A stretch of DNA of 64,000 nucleotides, taken from NCBI GenBank assembly GCA_020744225.1, contig JAGMWG010000002.1, positions 2,418,001 through 2,482,000 of the forward strand, read 5' to 3'. This document shows positions 32,282 to 43,331 of this stretch, piece by piece. Under the pieces are notes generated by a model that had not been told where the DNA came from, ran no database searches, and saw nothing but the letters and a program-made list of their open reading frames with translations. Numbering within the stretch: the stretch's first letter is position 1; every line of letters begins with the position of its first letter. This DNA comes from Paraphoma chrysanthemicola (Eukaryota; Ascomycota; Dothideomycetes; Pleosporales; Phaeosphaeriaceae). Made by a program: the position numbers and the translations under genes.

Positions 32282-33072
32282 GTGGACTGGGCCGTGAACG
32301 GCCTAGGAACGACTAGACGAGGTCTTGTACGATATTGTTGGGTTCGGGTCACTGTACATAGATTACGTCGTGGCGGTTGGCTATGGTAGCCGGACAGTCG
32401 GTCCCACGCACGAGGCCTAAAGACGGGACCATCCTTTGGCCCACACTTCTCAACACCAGCTTCCGTGCCCTGCATTTTGGCCGTGATCTGCTCCAATCCC
32501 CGGGCCGGGCGACGAGATCCCAGCTGTCGCCATCGAGGCTGACTCTGCGCTTGGCCCGGCTAACAGCGGCGATTGGTGCACAGTCCTCGACTCGTTCCAG
32601 GTGCAGGCCGTCGTGCATGGGACCAGCTTGCATGTGGATTAACGGCCATGTGAACGTCCGCCACAACCACTGCTGTCCACTGCTGCAGTCCCCATGAAAC
32701 ATTCTTCACCACGCCCGCGCGAAACTCACCTCTGGTCACGACGAGCCTGAACGAGTCCTGGCCCACCCGTCCGCGCGGTCGCATCGCATCTGTGGTGGGG
32801 TCAGACGGGCCTCTTCAACCAGCCTCATAGCGACGAGTCCCCAACCGGCCGCCTGCACTCGGGGTGCATCTTTGTGCGCGAACAACGCAGCCCGCAGCCA
32901 CGCCGTTTCGACGCGCCTTTCGCCGCCTTTGAGGTGTAACATCGCCCCAGCCATTCACTCGGCCGCATCATTTGGGCGCAATATTACAAGAGCCGGTTGG
33001 TGGTGCCCGGGCGTGACTCGAACAACAACAACAACATCAACAACAAGCGCAAGAGCTTCATAATCGCGGCGC
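32282..33072. other. Intergenic, BTB gene promoter and 5' UTR
   Basis: About 0.8 kb between two plus-strand genes. No ORF with a recognisable domain. GC-rich, ending in a CAA/AAC microsatellite. Confidence 0.4.
33021..33046 (+). repeat. AAC trinucleotide microsatellite in the BTB gene 5' flank
   Basis: An imperfect (AAC)n run, broken once by ATC, lies 27 bp before the BTB start codon and so probably in the mRNA leader. CAA-rich leaders are unstructured and usually favour scanning. Length may vary between strains. Confidence 0.7.
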
Positions 33073-34606
33073 ATGGTTTCCTACCCAGACTCCCAGAGCG
33101 CCGAGCGCACGCTGGCTATACGCCGCCCTCCATCGGTGACGTCGCACTCGTCGCGCGCATCGACCGTTCGCAGGCACCGCCCGCATCGATCGCACTTTGG
33201 AGGGAGCACGTACCAGCCACAGAACGAATTCCCAATCTTCACCCACACCGGCGATGTCGAGATCATCATAAGCAATGGCCGCAAGGAACAGCGCTATCTG
33301 CTGCACAAGCTCATCCTGACGCAATGCTCAGGCTTCTTTGAAGCTGGCACGAGCGAGGAATGGGCAAATGCAGGCGAGGGAAGCAATGGCGCATCGGGCG
33401 CAGCTCCATCAGCTCTGGCCAGAGTACCCTCCGGAGCGCGGCAAGAGAAGATGCGCTGGAGATATGAACTCGATTGGGGCACCAACGAGGACGACCTGCC
33501 CATGCTCGTGCAGAAGGTGTGCCTCACCGTCCCGGACTTTGGATTTGGACTTTGGACTTACAAGAACGTAGAAAACTCAACCCACCATATTCGGCGGCGA
33601 CGCGACACCTCCCTCGCAACCACCGCCTGCGCGCAATAAGCCCACTGCGCCGCCGTCGGGCTTCTTCCGCAGCATGGCCAACTTCTCAACCCTCCACGTA
33701 CCCGCAGCCGAAAACGACCCCGACGACGATACCTTTCGCGACTACGACAATCTCTTCAAGATTTTCTACAACTTTTCTCCCGCCCTGGATCCCGTCAACA
33801 TCGCAAACGCATACGTAGAGTGCAAGTCCCTGTTGCAACTCGCAGACATGTACGATGCGCTCGAGGTCATTGGCCCGCGCGTAGACCACCACCTCCTCCG
33901 CTTCCAAGGCCGACTCTGGAAGCAAATCGCGAAATACCCACCCAGCTACCTCAAGCTTGGCTACATGGCGCGCAGCAAGGCCATCTTCGCCGAAGCCATG
34001 GTCCACGTCGTCGGCCAATGGCCCCAAGGCATCAACCAGCTCCGGGGCCAAATCGCCGAACCGGTCATCGAGCTCATCGAAGACAAAGTGGACGAACTCG
34101 ACGAACTCAAGGCCAAAATCGAAGTCAAGCTCTTCCGCCTCAGCCTCACCACCAGCCGCGGCGAACGCGTCTCGCCCTCAAGCAACTGGCTCGACTGGCT
34201 CGCCGTCTCCCTTTTCCGCCAATGGCTCGCCGAAAACACAAATCCCCCGCCCGCACCAATCCTCAAAGCCCCCTCGCGGCACAGCACAGACACCGCAAAC
34301 GCCCCACTCCCGCCTCCCCCCGTGGCATTCAACACAGGTCGCATCTTCCGCCTCCTCGGCCAAGCAGGTTCGAGTTACCTCAACCACGACGAATGCAAGC
34401 GCTTCCTGCGCCTCAATCCGGACCACTATAACCGCGAGAATTTGAAACGGTTTGAGCGCCGCATCGACGAGATTAAGAATAAAGCAAAGGACGCGGTCAA
34501 GCCGCTGATGCGCAATTTCCTGGAATTGGATCTGAGAGAGGGCGGGTTGCCGTATTTGACGTGTACAAGGATCGAACCGCAGGATTTTCCGTGGGATGGG
34601 GAGTGA
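33073..34606 (+). CDS. BTB/POZ-domain protein, 2 exons
   Basis: Exons 33073-33516 and 33572-34606 (55-nt intron, GTGTGC..GTAG, phase 0) give 492 residues. The BTB core starts at about residue 60 (GDVEIIISNGRKEQRYLLHKLILTQ), the classic D-V-x-I..L-H-K-x-x-L opening, and is interrupted by a Gly/Ala/Ser-rich loop. The second half (VNIANAYVECKSLLQLADMYD onward) is a helical region conserved in this fungal family. BTB proteins act as dimerisation or Cullin-3 adaptor modules; the target is unknown. A Pro-rich linker (PTAPPSGFFRSM) follows the intron. No kelch or zinc-finger domain is attached. Confidence 0.85.
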
Positions 34607-35618
34607 GATGTCTGGCCGGGGTAAAGAGAGGAAGGAGAGGGTGGATTGGATTGGGTCGGGGAAACAATGGTAAAGGCGCAATGTTTTGCAAGATTGATAT
34701 TTTTGGATTGGATTGGCGCCAGATACCCTTGGATTTGGATTGGATGTCATTTTGGATGGGTTTTACATGGTCACGTTACGTTTTACATGGCGATCGATGT
34801 AGATGGCGTGCATACTTTTTCCTTTTTTCTTTTCTAATGATACCACGAATTGGAGAGACAAGACGATGGGAGATGAACGAGTGTAATGAAAAGATATTGG
34901 GACTTTGACGCTGGTTCGTGCGGGTCCAGTCTACTTGGAGAGTATGGGAGAGACAGCTAGTAGGTTAGAGTAGTGTTGTAGGGAATGATTGAGTATGATG
35001 GCTATTTGTATAGAGAAGCGATGTCTTGTCACAGAATACCGAGTTTAACTCTTTGGTACATATGATACCTCTAGTTGAGGGGCAATCGACGGATATGTTT
35101 GAGACTACTGATGCACCACTATTTTTCGTCGTCAGTGCCCTGAGTTGGCGAGTAGAGCAGAAATCATGTCTCTCACCTTCGCATCGATCTTCCGGCGCTG
35201 AAGTTCAATACATAGCCACTCAATACGCTAGAAATATCACGAACAAAAGCTGTTATGCTGGCAAGTTGTTCCCTGGTTAACGTTTGGTCGACGGCTTCGT
35301 GTGCACTCCCTTCACAGGCAGCCCGCTTCAGACCCTTGATGTTCCTCTCTGCGTAGTAAGACACGACAATCGTACCGTACAAGAAAACTTACAAACTACC
35401 AAAGATGAGATACTTTCGGTTTAGCAACTTTATTAGATACTACACTTGTACTGCAGGCACTCGCTTTCAAGACAGCCGCTGGTCCTTTCGCAAGCGCTAG
35501 ACCCTGTCTAGTCTAGCGGCAATCCCCGCGATTCTGAACTTATCTATAAATGATTGCTTACTCTCAAGTTCCATGATTCAAGAAGACCTCTGTGAGGTGC
35601 CTCAGAGCGACTATAACC
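34607..35618. other. Intergenic, start of an AT-richer accessory segment
   Basis: No gene seen. From roughly 34.9 kb the sequence becomes AT-richer than the flanks. It should hold the BTB gene terminator and HET gene promoter. Confidence 0.4.
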
Positions 35619-37322
35619 ATGTACTCATCTGAAAAACTCCATGAATGGCAGACGCGCCTTGTCCTGATTAAACCGAATGCAAACCACTCAGCCCTTCTTG
35701 AACTCAGCCTTGTCATTGTGGACTTGGTGGACTTGAGTACTGGGGCTGTCATCAACCACGAGACAATTGTTACCTACGATGCGCTTTCGTACGCTTGGGG
35801 GAACTCATTACCTTCCATCGAGTGTGTTTGCAACGGAACTGCGACTCTCTTACGAGATAATCTGGACGCGGCACTCAGGTACTTTCGACAACCAGAGGAC
35901 GAACGATATATTTGGATTGACTTCCTCTGCATCAACCAGGAAGATGACGTCGAGAAATCCGTTCAAATACCTCTCATGAGAAGCATTTACTCCAAAGCCA
36001 GTAGTGTGGTTGTATGGCTCGGCGAATCACTAGCAATCGAGAACATAGTACGACATTGTAACAGCAATTGCGGGATGATCGTGGAGATCCTCACTTGCTC
36101 AAACCACAGGGTAGAATTATGGAAACGGATTCTAAATTACGCATGGTTCGAACGGACCTGGGTCCGCCAAGAAGTGTTCGCTGCCAAAAGGTTGAACATC
36201 TGTTGTCCTTATTTCTTGACGCCCTGGGAGTTCTTCATCGAAACCATACCGGACGTAGAAACACTTGGTCCCGCTTCCAGCCAAAGGGCTGTTCAGAACC
36301 TGATGTCGCTCAATCATTTGTACAACAATTCTACGACATTAGACCTACTGGATTTGCTGAAGCAAGGGAAAGGCTTTCAAGCTTCAGTGCCACATGACCA
36401 CATATTTTCTATCCTCGGAATGGCGCATACACCCAAACACGATACAGAATTGATTCCGGTTACTTATGACAAGACTTACCACGAAATTTGCGGCGACATC
36501 ACGAGGTTCATCATACGAAAGACTGGAAACATCAGCATACTGCAATGGTGCACTTTGCAAAAGAATAGATCGTATGCATTCAATTGGCCGACGGTCGAAA
36601 TTTCATGCCCAATCCTCGGTGAACGTCTTGTATCTACACAGAAATATGAAAACAGCAGCGAGTTGAGCGATTACTTTGATATCGAGAACCCTATAAGAGA
36701 AGTCGGCGCCCCAATGCCATTGGATACCACGACCTCCTCCTCAACATCAGACCAACCCAGCACAATAAGACCTCTTGTGCTATATGGAAGGGAGTGGGGT
36801 ACATTAGCTTACCTGCCTGGTGAATCGCATTGCAAGCGAGGCAGAAGAAAGCACCCTATCCAGGCATACTTGGCAGAGCATGCAATGGATGATGATCCCG
36901 GAACGGAATCGTCTTCTCAAGAAGATGTTGACGAGTACTGCAAATTTATCATTTACAAGCATGGCTTTGTACGTCGTCGCGGGTGGGGAGATCTACTTCA
37001 ACAGTACGAAACCCGAGTATATTGGCGTTGCTGTGGTAGTGCGAGGAAAGGTGACAGATTTGTTTCGTTCCAGCCGGGCCCATGGAATGTTGTTCTTCGT
37101 AAATGTCCTGGGTTAGGCGATCTGTATGAGATTGTTGGATGGGGTAGTGAAATGGAGCCAACAAAACCACCTGATAGTTCCCTCATTCTCCCCGTCAAAG
37201 ATAAGACTGCACATTACTTGGCCGATGTGGGCAGCAATGATGGAGATTGGGTCATAAACGAATGGGTCATAAACAAAGCACAAGATGCGTCAGGTCCTAG
37301 GAAACGGTTTAAGATCCGATAG
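35619..37322 (+). CDS. HET-domain protein (heterokaryon incompatibility type)
   Basis: Single-exon 567-residue protein. The HET domain covers about residues 50-200, with all the usual blocks: YDALSYAWG (53-61), IWIDFLCINQ (98-107), LMRSIYSKASSVVVWLGE (119-136) and RTWVRQEVF. HET domains trigger cell death or growth arrest after fusion of unlike hyphae, and many also belong to innate-immunity-like systems. The C-terminal ~300 residues have no recognised domain. The TIR-like HET fold is present, but no NLR or other partner gene is next to it. ATG 35619 gives a complete domain. Codon use and AT content are lower-GC than neighbours, as is common for lineage-specific HET genes. Confidence 0.9.
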   Translation: MYSSEKLHEWQTRLVLIKPNANHSALLELSLVIVDLVDLSTGAVINHETIVTYDALSYAWGNSLPSIECVCNGTATLLRDNLDAALRYFRQPEDERYIWIDFLCINQEDDVEKSVQIPLMRSIYSKASSVVVWLGESLAIENIVRHCNSNCGMIVEILTCSNHRVELWKRILNYAWFERTWVRQEVFAAKRLNICCPYFLTPWEFFIETIPDVETLGPASSQRAVQNLMSLNHLYNNSTTLDLLDLLKQGKGFQASVPHDHIFSILGMAHTPKHDTELIPVTYDKTYHEICGDITRFIIRKTGNISILQWCTLQKNRSYAFNWPTVEISCPILGERLVSTQKYENSSELSDYFDIENPIREVGAPMPLDTTTSSSTSDQPSTIRPLVLYGREWGTLAYLPGESHCKRGRRKHPIQAYLAEHAMDDDPGTESSSQEDVDEYCKFIIYKHGFVRRRGWGDLLQQYETRVYWRCCGSARKGDRFVSFQPGPWNVVLRKCPGLGDLYEIVGWGSEMEPTKPPDSSLILPVKDKTAHYLADVGSNDGDWVINEWVINKAQDASGPRKRFKIR

Positions 37323-38556
37323 ATCAGTCAGCCACCAGATAAACCTGAGATTTCTCGCGATGAAGCTGGAGGTTCCTTTGAAGAGGGGAATGTGAAGAAT
37401 ACATAGCAGTCTTATGGTGAAGTCTGAATAGAACACTGTTGACCCAGTAGAATTGATTAGTCTAGGTCGATTGTCGAAAGTGCCGGGTTGGTGAGCATAG
37501 TGGCGCTGCAGACGCCGTGAATCCCAGTTCTGACAGCCACACTCGGCATCGTGAATCATGAGGAGAAGCAAACCAGGTCCAGTACGGACCCGAGCATGAG
37601 CGATGAATTTCAGAAGACATACGTGAGCCGTCAACTTTGCTATGAGAGTTTTAGTAGCATGCTAATTGATGCTCCTAGGCCTACCAACCAGTTCCCTCGA
37701 ACCTCAAATCGATCGCACACGCACCACTCCCACATCCCTCCTGGCGCTGATTGACCTTGGTGTATCCCTCGATATCCCCGCCATGCAACGCCTCACGTCC
37801 AAAGCAGCACAAATCTTCAGCATCGCATTCGCTGAATGCTTCTGAGGCGCGAGTCTAAGACTGGCTCAACTCCAAAGAATGTTAACGCAGTATAAAATAG
37901 TCTCGAGAGGTTGTACAATGTAGACGTCAGCTAGCCGGAATATCCCTGCAATTCGGCCAGTGTACGTCGACATAAGTATCGAAGTTGTCAAGTCCCAGTA
38001 TGACAAGTACTGAGTAGTTGGGTTGTCCAGCGGCGTCAATGCTCAAGTACCTTGCACACTACCAATGTACTGCGCGAGGCCGTCGGCTATTGTACCAGCA
38101 AGAAACTGAACAAGCTGGTGACTAACAATCACGATAAGCAACGCGCGGAGAGTCCTAGTCCGAAGTTCTAGGTGCAGGATCGACACGTCCCTGACATGCT
38201 GCCGGCATCCGATGCCTCCCGGATTTGCAGTGCGGATGTGGATGCAATGATCGACGCCTCACCCGCACAAGTGCCGGGCGTATTTCGAAGCGACGAAGCT
38301 AGCGACCTCCCTAATGTGGGGATGGAACTTTCGGGCAGCCTGGTACGAGATAGTGAATTCTGAGTATGAGCAAAAGAAAGTTTGGTAGGCACCCATCAAT
38401 CAGCCCGAGGCTTCGAATGCAAGCTAAGATGCCACTGTTGTGTCAACATAATCATAACAACGATGAGAAGCGCTGAGCTTCCTGCGATTCGAACTCGACG
38501 CGGGCACGAGTCGTCCAACGAGGCTTCTGCGTATTTTGCTCTGAAGAATTCATGCC
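37323..38556. other. Intergenic spacer in the accessory segment
   Basis: About 1.2 kb, no supported ORF on either strand. Composition is uneven with TpA-rich parts (for example 37880-38100). No repeat boundary recognised. Confidence 0.4.
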
Positions 38557-39520
38557 TCATGTATAGAGTACTTGTGTGGTTGCTAGAACGAAGCTCGATG
38601 ACGTTGAGCGCGGTGGACGGGCTCTAGCACACGCTAGAGAGGCCCTGTCTTGGCTGATCGGAGCTACCATTGAAAGACCGGCGAATGGCAATGATCGGAA
38701 AGTGTAGTTGTCGGACGACGAGTAGCGTTGGGCGCTCGATTCTCGGTCTGCTCCAGAATGGCCGTGAATACGGTATACGGACCCTGCTTCATCATAATCC
38801 ATGAAGAGCTGGTGCGCGTTGCCACTATCTTCATCGTTAGGATATCAATATCTCCGATATTATAGGAACTCCTTGCTGCTTCTTCTTGGGCGGTTGACGT
38901 CGTGCATGTGTGGATCGTCCTTCGTTAGATTCGACTCGACTCGGTGGAAGCAGAGAATTGTCATATCTCTGGCTAGGTGGATTGGACCTTCTGATTGCTC
39001 GCGTAACTGTGCTCTCATTTCAGCTATCATTGTTCGAGCGTAACTGGTGATCTTTTCTCGCTGGTGACCTAATTGGTTCGACAACTTGGGCTCTTTTGAG
39101 AGACGTGCACGAGCCAAATCTAAGTAGAAGTTCTGAGACCCATCCAGTGCTTGAGCTGATAAGAATGCCTATCGGACTGTCAGCGCTTGTAAGTGGGTAC
39201 AGCTCAAGTCGGTCCCTTCTAGTTTTACTGTGTCAGACTAGGCAAACCATAAAACTCCCTCAAGCCATGACTGGCGAACCTAACAAAAGACTGATGACCT
39301 CGACCCGTACATCGTGCTCGGCTGACAGTTGAGCGATAATGAGTCTCCCCAGCAAGGTAATCCCATCCGGCTTAAGCCAATAATGAACATCGGCGCAGAA
39401 AAGAGCGTAAGTGGCGATGTTGCTGCATGGCTCTAAGTCTAGTAAAACCTTCGCACGATTGGGTCTGAAAGCCAGCGACGCGATAGGGACACTCAAGAAG
39501 CGGTAAAGCTCAGTCAACAT
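38557..39520 (-). CDS. Spliced membrane-protein gene, apparently 5'-truncated
   Basis: Three exons on the minus strand, 39311-39520, 38870-39168 and 38557-38824, join in frame to 258 residues if started at the only in-frame ATG (MLTELYRF). Intron 38825-38869 is convincing: 45 nt, GTTCCT donor, CCTAAC branch, ATAG acceptor, frame kept across it. Intron 39169-39310 (GTACGG..GATAG, CGCTGAC branch) is less certain. The product starts with a membrane part (PNRAKVLLDLEPCSNIATYA), then a soluble domain (QNFYLDLARARL, ITSYARTMIAEMRAQLREQ, GPIHLARDMTILCFHRV) and a Ser-rich tail. The open frame continues upstream without ATG through another helix (ISLLLPPLLIVDTFLILCLL) to a TAG at 39617-39619, so the true N terminus seems missing. 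Family not recognised. Confidence 0.5.
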
Positions 39521-39708
39521 GGCACTAATTGTCCATCGGCCGACTAATAGACAGAGAATCAAGAATGTGTCCACGATAAGCAAGGGTGGAAGTAGAAGGC
39601 TGATGATGGTACCTTGCTAGCTTTGTGAGCAGATGAAGACAAAAGCCCCATACCCAGTCTTGAGGCGTTGATCTCTTTCGATCGTCGAATTTGATGGGCA
39701 ATGGAGGG

Positions 39709-39715
39709 TATAAAA
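39709..39715 (+). promoter_or_regulatory. TATA box of the hydrophobin gene
   Basis: TATAAAA lies 120 bp before the hydrophobin start codon. A canonical TATA box at this distance fits a strongly expressed, regulated surface-protein gene. Confidence 0.6.
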
Positions 39716-39828
39716 GGACCTCGAACACCCCCTCAAATGTCTTCCCGCAAGGAATTAACTCCTCACTTCCCAACCACTGTCACAACCATCTCTTCTGGCC
39801 CAATCATCAGAACCAGCAAATCGCAAAC

Positions 39829-40184
39829 ATGCAGTTCGCTTTCACCATCGCATCTTTACTCTCGCTTGCCTCAGCTGCTGCGGTTACCAAGCGGTACCCG
39901 GCCAATCTCGTTGAACGCCAGTCTGGCGTCTGTGGAGCTCTCGCGACTCCACTGTGCTGCCAACTCGATGTTCTTGGTGTCGCAAACTTGAACTGCGCCA
40001 ATTGTGAGTGTTGCAGATTAGGAAGACAAGTAGCATGTTATTTTGCAGCCAAAGCTAACATGTAGTAGCCGGGCCAGTTTCCAGTACAGAGGAATTCGAG
40101 GCTCTGTGCGCGGAGACTGGAACATCAGCTCAGTGCTGTGTCTTGCCTCTTGGTGCAGATGCTCTCCTTTGCACAGGCGCGTAG
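39829..40184 (+). CDS. Class II hydrophobin
   Basis: Exons 39829-40003 and 40066-40184 (62-nt intron, GTGAGT donor, GCTAAC branch) give 97 residues. A signal peptide (1-18) is followed by a likely Kex2 site (TKR). The mature part has the eight-Cys class II pattern C..CC..C..C..CC..C, with SGVCGALATPLCCQLDVLGVA and AQCCVLPLGADALLCTGA. Class II hydrophobins self-assemble into surfactant films on hyphae and spores. The acceptor is a tandem TAGTAG, so splicing may give 97 or 96 residues (NLAGPV or NSGPV). A TATA box lies 120 bp upstream. Divergent from the truncated membrane gene. Confidence 0.93.
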
Positions 40185-40917
40185 TAGAGAGATAGCTGGG
40201 TAGTGTGAGCCTGTGTGAGGGAATGGTCGGTGAGCGGCTGTGGACCTTCTTTAACGCGCGAGATTGTAACTCGATATGTACACGCCGCTGTTGCTTGTTA
40301 AGAACGTAATGAAATATGAAGACTCCCTGTTCAAAACAAGCCTCGTCAATTCGAATAACAAGGGCCCTGCAAGAATGTGACCGTATTGCGAGCTGCCAGC
40401 GCGGAGATGCTAATCTGGCCAAGCCGTCAAACGTGTGATTTGTTCGCTGATTGTGACGAACATTGGGAACAGTCATGTGAGGAAAATATTAACTTGTGCG
40501 CAGAGAGCTGGTTTTGGGCAAGAGCCAAGAGAAGTTCTGAGGGTGCATACGCCGTTTGTCGTGCGTTGGTGCAGTGCGCCTTCCAAGATCAAAAGCGCGA
40601 GCGTGCCATGCGCGCAGCAAGACATCGACGATCCTAGCAGTTCTTGATGCCCCGCTTTCGATGGCAGACCTGAGTAGGTAACGAATTGACACCTTATATT
40701 TAATGCTGCAAAATGATCTGTACATTCGCCAGCTGACGGCCGTGACATGCTCTGTACACTCTCGCACCGTTAGCACGCTAAAAACGCAAAGTATGGTCAA
40801 TGCCTTCGCGCGCTGCAAGCCACACCAATGCATACATGTGCACACTATATCAAACAGCCCCTTCCGAGAGCAAGACCGTGCGTCTTATAATGCTGATAAT
40901 GGCCATGACGAACTTTG
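40185..40917. other. Intergenic between convergent hydrophobin and E2 genes
   Basis: No supported gene. Holds the 3' ends of two genes that face each other. Confidence 0.4.
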
Positions 40918-41536
40918 TCATTCGAATTCCAAGCTATCCCGTACACATTTCCGTACACGTTTCTTGAACTCTGGTGTATTATCCCGCCACAACGACGCTG
41001 CCTCGACATTCGCGGGTGACTCATCGTTGGGGCTCGAAAGCATGGAGATGACGGACAAGAGGATAGTCTCTGGTGTTTGGACTGGTGACCAGCGCTCGGC
41101 CGCGGACTCGTAGCCGTACTTGTCTTCCTCTGGTGGATGCAGGATCGATATGCATACCTCGCCGTTTTGGTAGACTTGTGTACTGTGTCAGTGAATTTGC
41201 TCTATCCACGTTCACCGATGTGTCTAGAGCTCACTGTTGGGATGGAAAATGGGCGTCTCGAATCGCATCTTGGGTGGCAGCAGTGGGTACTCGGTCGGGA
41301 AGGTCAGTCGTGCTCGGAAGAATCCTCCTGAACACCGCATCAGCATCGTCTTGTTACTCGGCCTCGTGGCATGTACCTCCGTAGAACTTTGTGTCGTCAT
41401 CGATCATCAGCATCACCTCCCATTCAAAGACGTTGCTATCCACCAAGCCGCAGCTTATGCCTGATATGCTCTTGTCATTCTGCATCTGCTTGAGCTGCCG
41501 TGCCAGCAGCCCTGCTGCGGCGGACGAAGATGCCAT
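40918..41536 (-). CDS. Ubiquitin-conjugating enzyme E2 (Ubc7/Ubc15, UBE2G type), 3 exons
   Basis: Exons 41377-41536, 41235-41327 and 40918-41174, introns of 49 and 60 nt, give 169 residues. The E2 carries activated ubiquitin on Cys92 (GEVCISIL), with the HPN motif at 82-84. The acidic insertion after the Cys ([17 protein letters not shown]) marks the Ubc7/UBE2G class, which serves ER-associated degradation with Cue1-like partners; EDKYGYE is closest to the Ubc15/UBE2G1 branch. The second intron uses the AAG at 41175-41177, not the nearer CAG, to give HPNIYQNGE. Length matches the family (about 165). Confidence 0.93.
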
Positions 41537-43331
41537 GTCTAATATGTTCTATGGGTCTGGACCTGCTGGGGACTCGATCGTGTGTAGGTGCGCTGGTGGG
41601 CGACGTCGCTGAAGCGGTGGGGGATCGACAGGCGGTTGGGGGCTGAAAAGAGCAGACGCGTTATTTATGTACAGCGGCGATAGTGTCCGAGTGCGCTGAA
41701 GCGTTGCTTCTTTATGCGCGAAAGAAGACGTGAATGCGGAGACGGGGCAGGGCTATAGCGGGGCAATATAGCAGATTGCGGGCAAACAGGAGGCAATCTG
41801 CTCAGCAAGTTTCAGCAAATGTTGAGCAATGTAGCAGCGTCCAGAAGCGTCTCGCGATGCAGTGGATATTTCTTGAAGCGTGTGTGTCCAAGTTGTATGA
41901 AGAAGCAAGCATCGAGGTCGCGACTGACGCTCCAATCGATGTGCAGCATGTGGCGGTCGGCCGCCAAGCTGCAGGGATGACTTGGAGACGCTCGCCCTGC
42001 CCTTTTCACCCTCTTGCATGGTCGCTGGCTCAAAGCGTCGATATTCTTCATGTCATGCGCGGTCAATGTCGCCTTGTCGCCTTGTGGGCGTATTGGTGCC
42101 AGCTCACATCAAGGTCCTCATTTCTCTCCTTCCATGCCCTATCCGAAAGCGGTACTCTGGCTTTGAATGTCGCTGGGACCAGCTCGAACACGGCTTGAGG
42201 AAGCAGCACCGAGTTGCGCCATCGTCTGATAGAATCTCGATTGCTGGTATACAATTCAAATACTTTTGCAGGTGCATTCCACGACCTCTTGCTGTTTACG
42301 GTAATTTCAGCCAGACTAACCTCGGCTTGCAACCCGATAGCGCCTGGACCCTGAAGCGGAACCACCACCGCTTTCGTGGTTTCACACATTTCATCCACCG
42401 CCCTGCACACGGTCTAAGCAATGCGAGTCCAAAACTCCGCCAGACTTCCCATGCAAGTCGCACGCCAGCTCTCGCCTGCAGGCGCAATCCTTGACCCAAA
42501 CTTCCTCGCCGAACTGACAGCTAGGGCATCCCAAAGGAACAGACTGCAGAAGCTCGCCAACGAGGCGTTGACACAACCAATGGGAGCCACACCAGCTGCC
42601 GCGTGACTAATCTCTCTTCTGCTTATCTTCGCAAAATCTGCTCCGGATGGCCGTTCCCCAGCATCATGCAGAAAGCTTGTCCCTAGTGGCTGCTCTCGCT
42701 TGCCCATGGCGGTTCTCCTCATTCGCAAACAGTCGCCATAGTTCGCTACCAAATGATGAGGAGCGAGGTTTCAAAAGAACCGTCTGCAAGCCACGGGCGT
42801 TCAGACCTACGGATCCTGGTGTACGTAAGACGAGTCAGCGCCCTGGCTCGCGATACATACCTTCTGGGATAGACCCATGAGACTTCGGTAGCGTGGATGT
42901 GATTGTACTCTTATGAGCCCACAGCGATGTCTGTGTCAAGCAAGATGTCGGTGATGGCAGATGCAGAGCCAGTGAACGGGAAACGTGTAGCGAGTCATTA
43001 TCCAAACCTTCCACTACTGCGTCCGCGGACCCTTTGCGTGTGCCAACCTCTCCATGTCAGACGCTCGGCTAAACCATCCACTCGGTGTAGATGCGACCCG
43101 GGATGGAAGCCAAGACCCCACATACCATCGTGGAAAGCCTTGCAAGTTCGAATCCTTCTAGCCAGCCACAGCGATCAAAAGCCTTCATGCACTCCAGGGC
43201 TGTGGACCTGCCGTCGATCGGCGGTGACGGTAGTTAAGTAAGGTTACCATGCCCCCATACAATCTCGATTTTTGGGCTGCACTCGATTGAAGGCGCGTCG
43301 TCCTTGTACACTTCCGACATGTCACATTAGC
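41537..43331. other. Intergenic, E2 and kelch gene promoters, with coding-like scraps
   Basis: 1.8 kb between divergent genes. Apart from a 61-codon ORF listed separately, a minus-strand frame at 42063-42410 (KSWNAPAKVFELY-like composition) reads partly like protein but has no recognised family or matching exons. No repeats recognised. Confidence 0.35.
42421..42606 (+). CDS. Possible small protein, 61 residues
   Basis: ATG to TGA, preceded two codons upstream by an in-frame TAA. The codons look gene-like, with many C/G third positions. The product has a helical Arg/Leu/Ala core (FLAELTARASQRNRLQKLANEAL) and no signal peptide or known domain. It may be a real short gene or chance. Confidence 0.22.
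   Translation: MRVQNSARLPMQVARQLSPAGAILDPNFLAELTARASQRNRLQKLANEALTQPMGATPAAA

Noticed and set aside
32985..33025. tRNA-like 3' end on the minus strand (GTTCGAGTC followed by a CCA-like end)
   Set aside because: The T-stem does not pair and no anticodon or D arm fits upstream; it is the BTB gene leader with an AAC repeat.
39525..39773. Minus-strand ORF over the hydrophobin promoter
   Set aside because: It starts with a non-ATG codon, covers the TATA box, and is out of frame with the real exon of the membrane gene.
43080..43160. B-box-like AGTTCGAATCC, possible tRNA
   Set aside because: No A box at the right distance and no acceptor stem pairing could be found.
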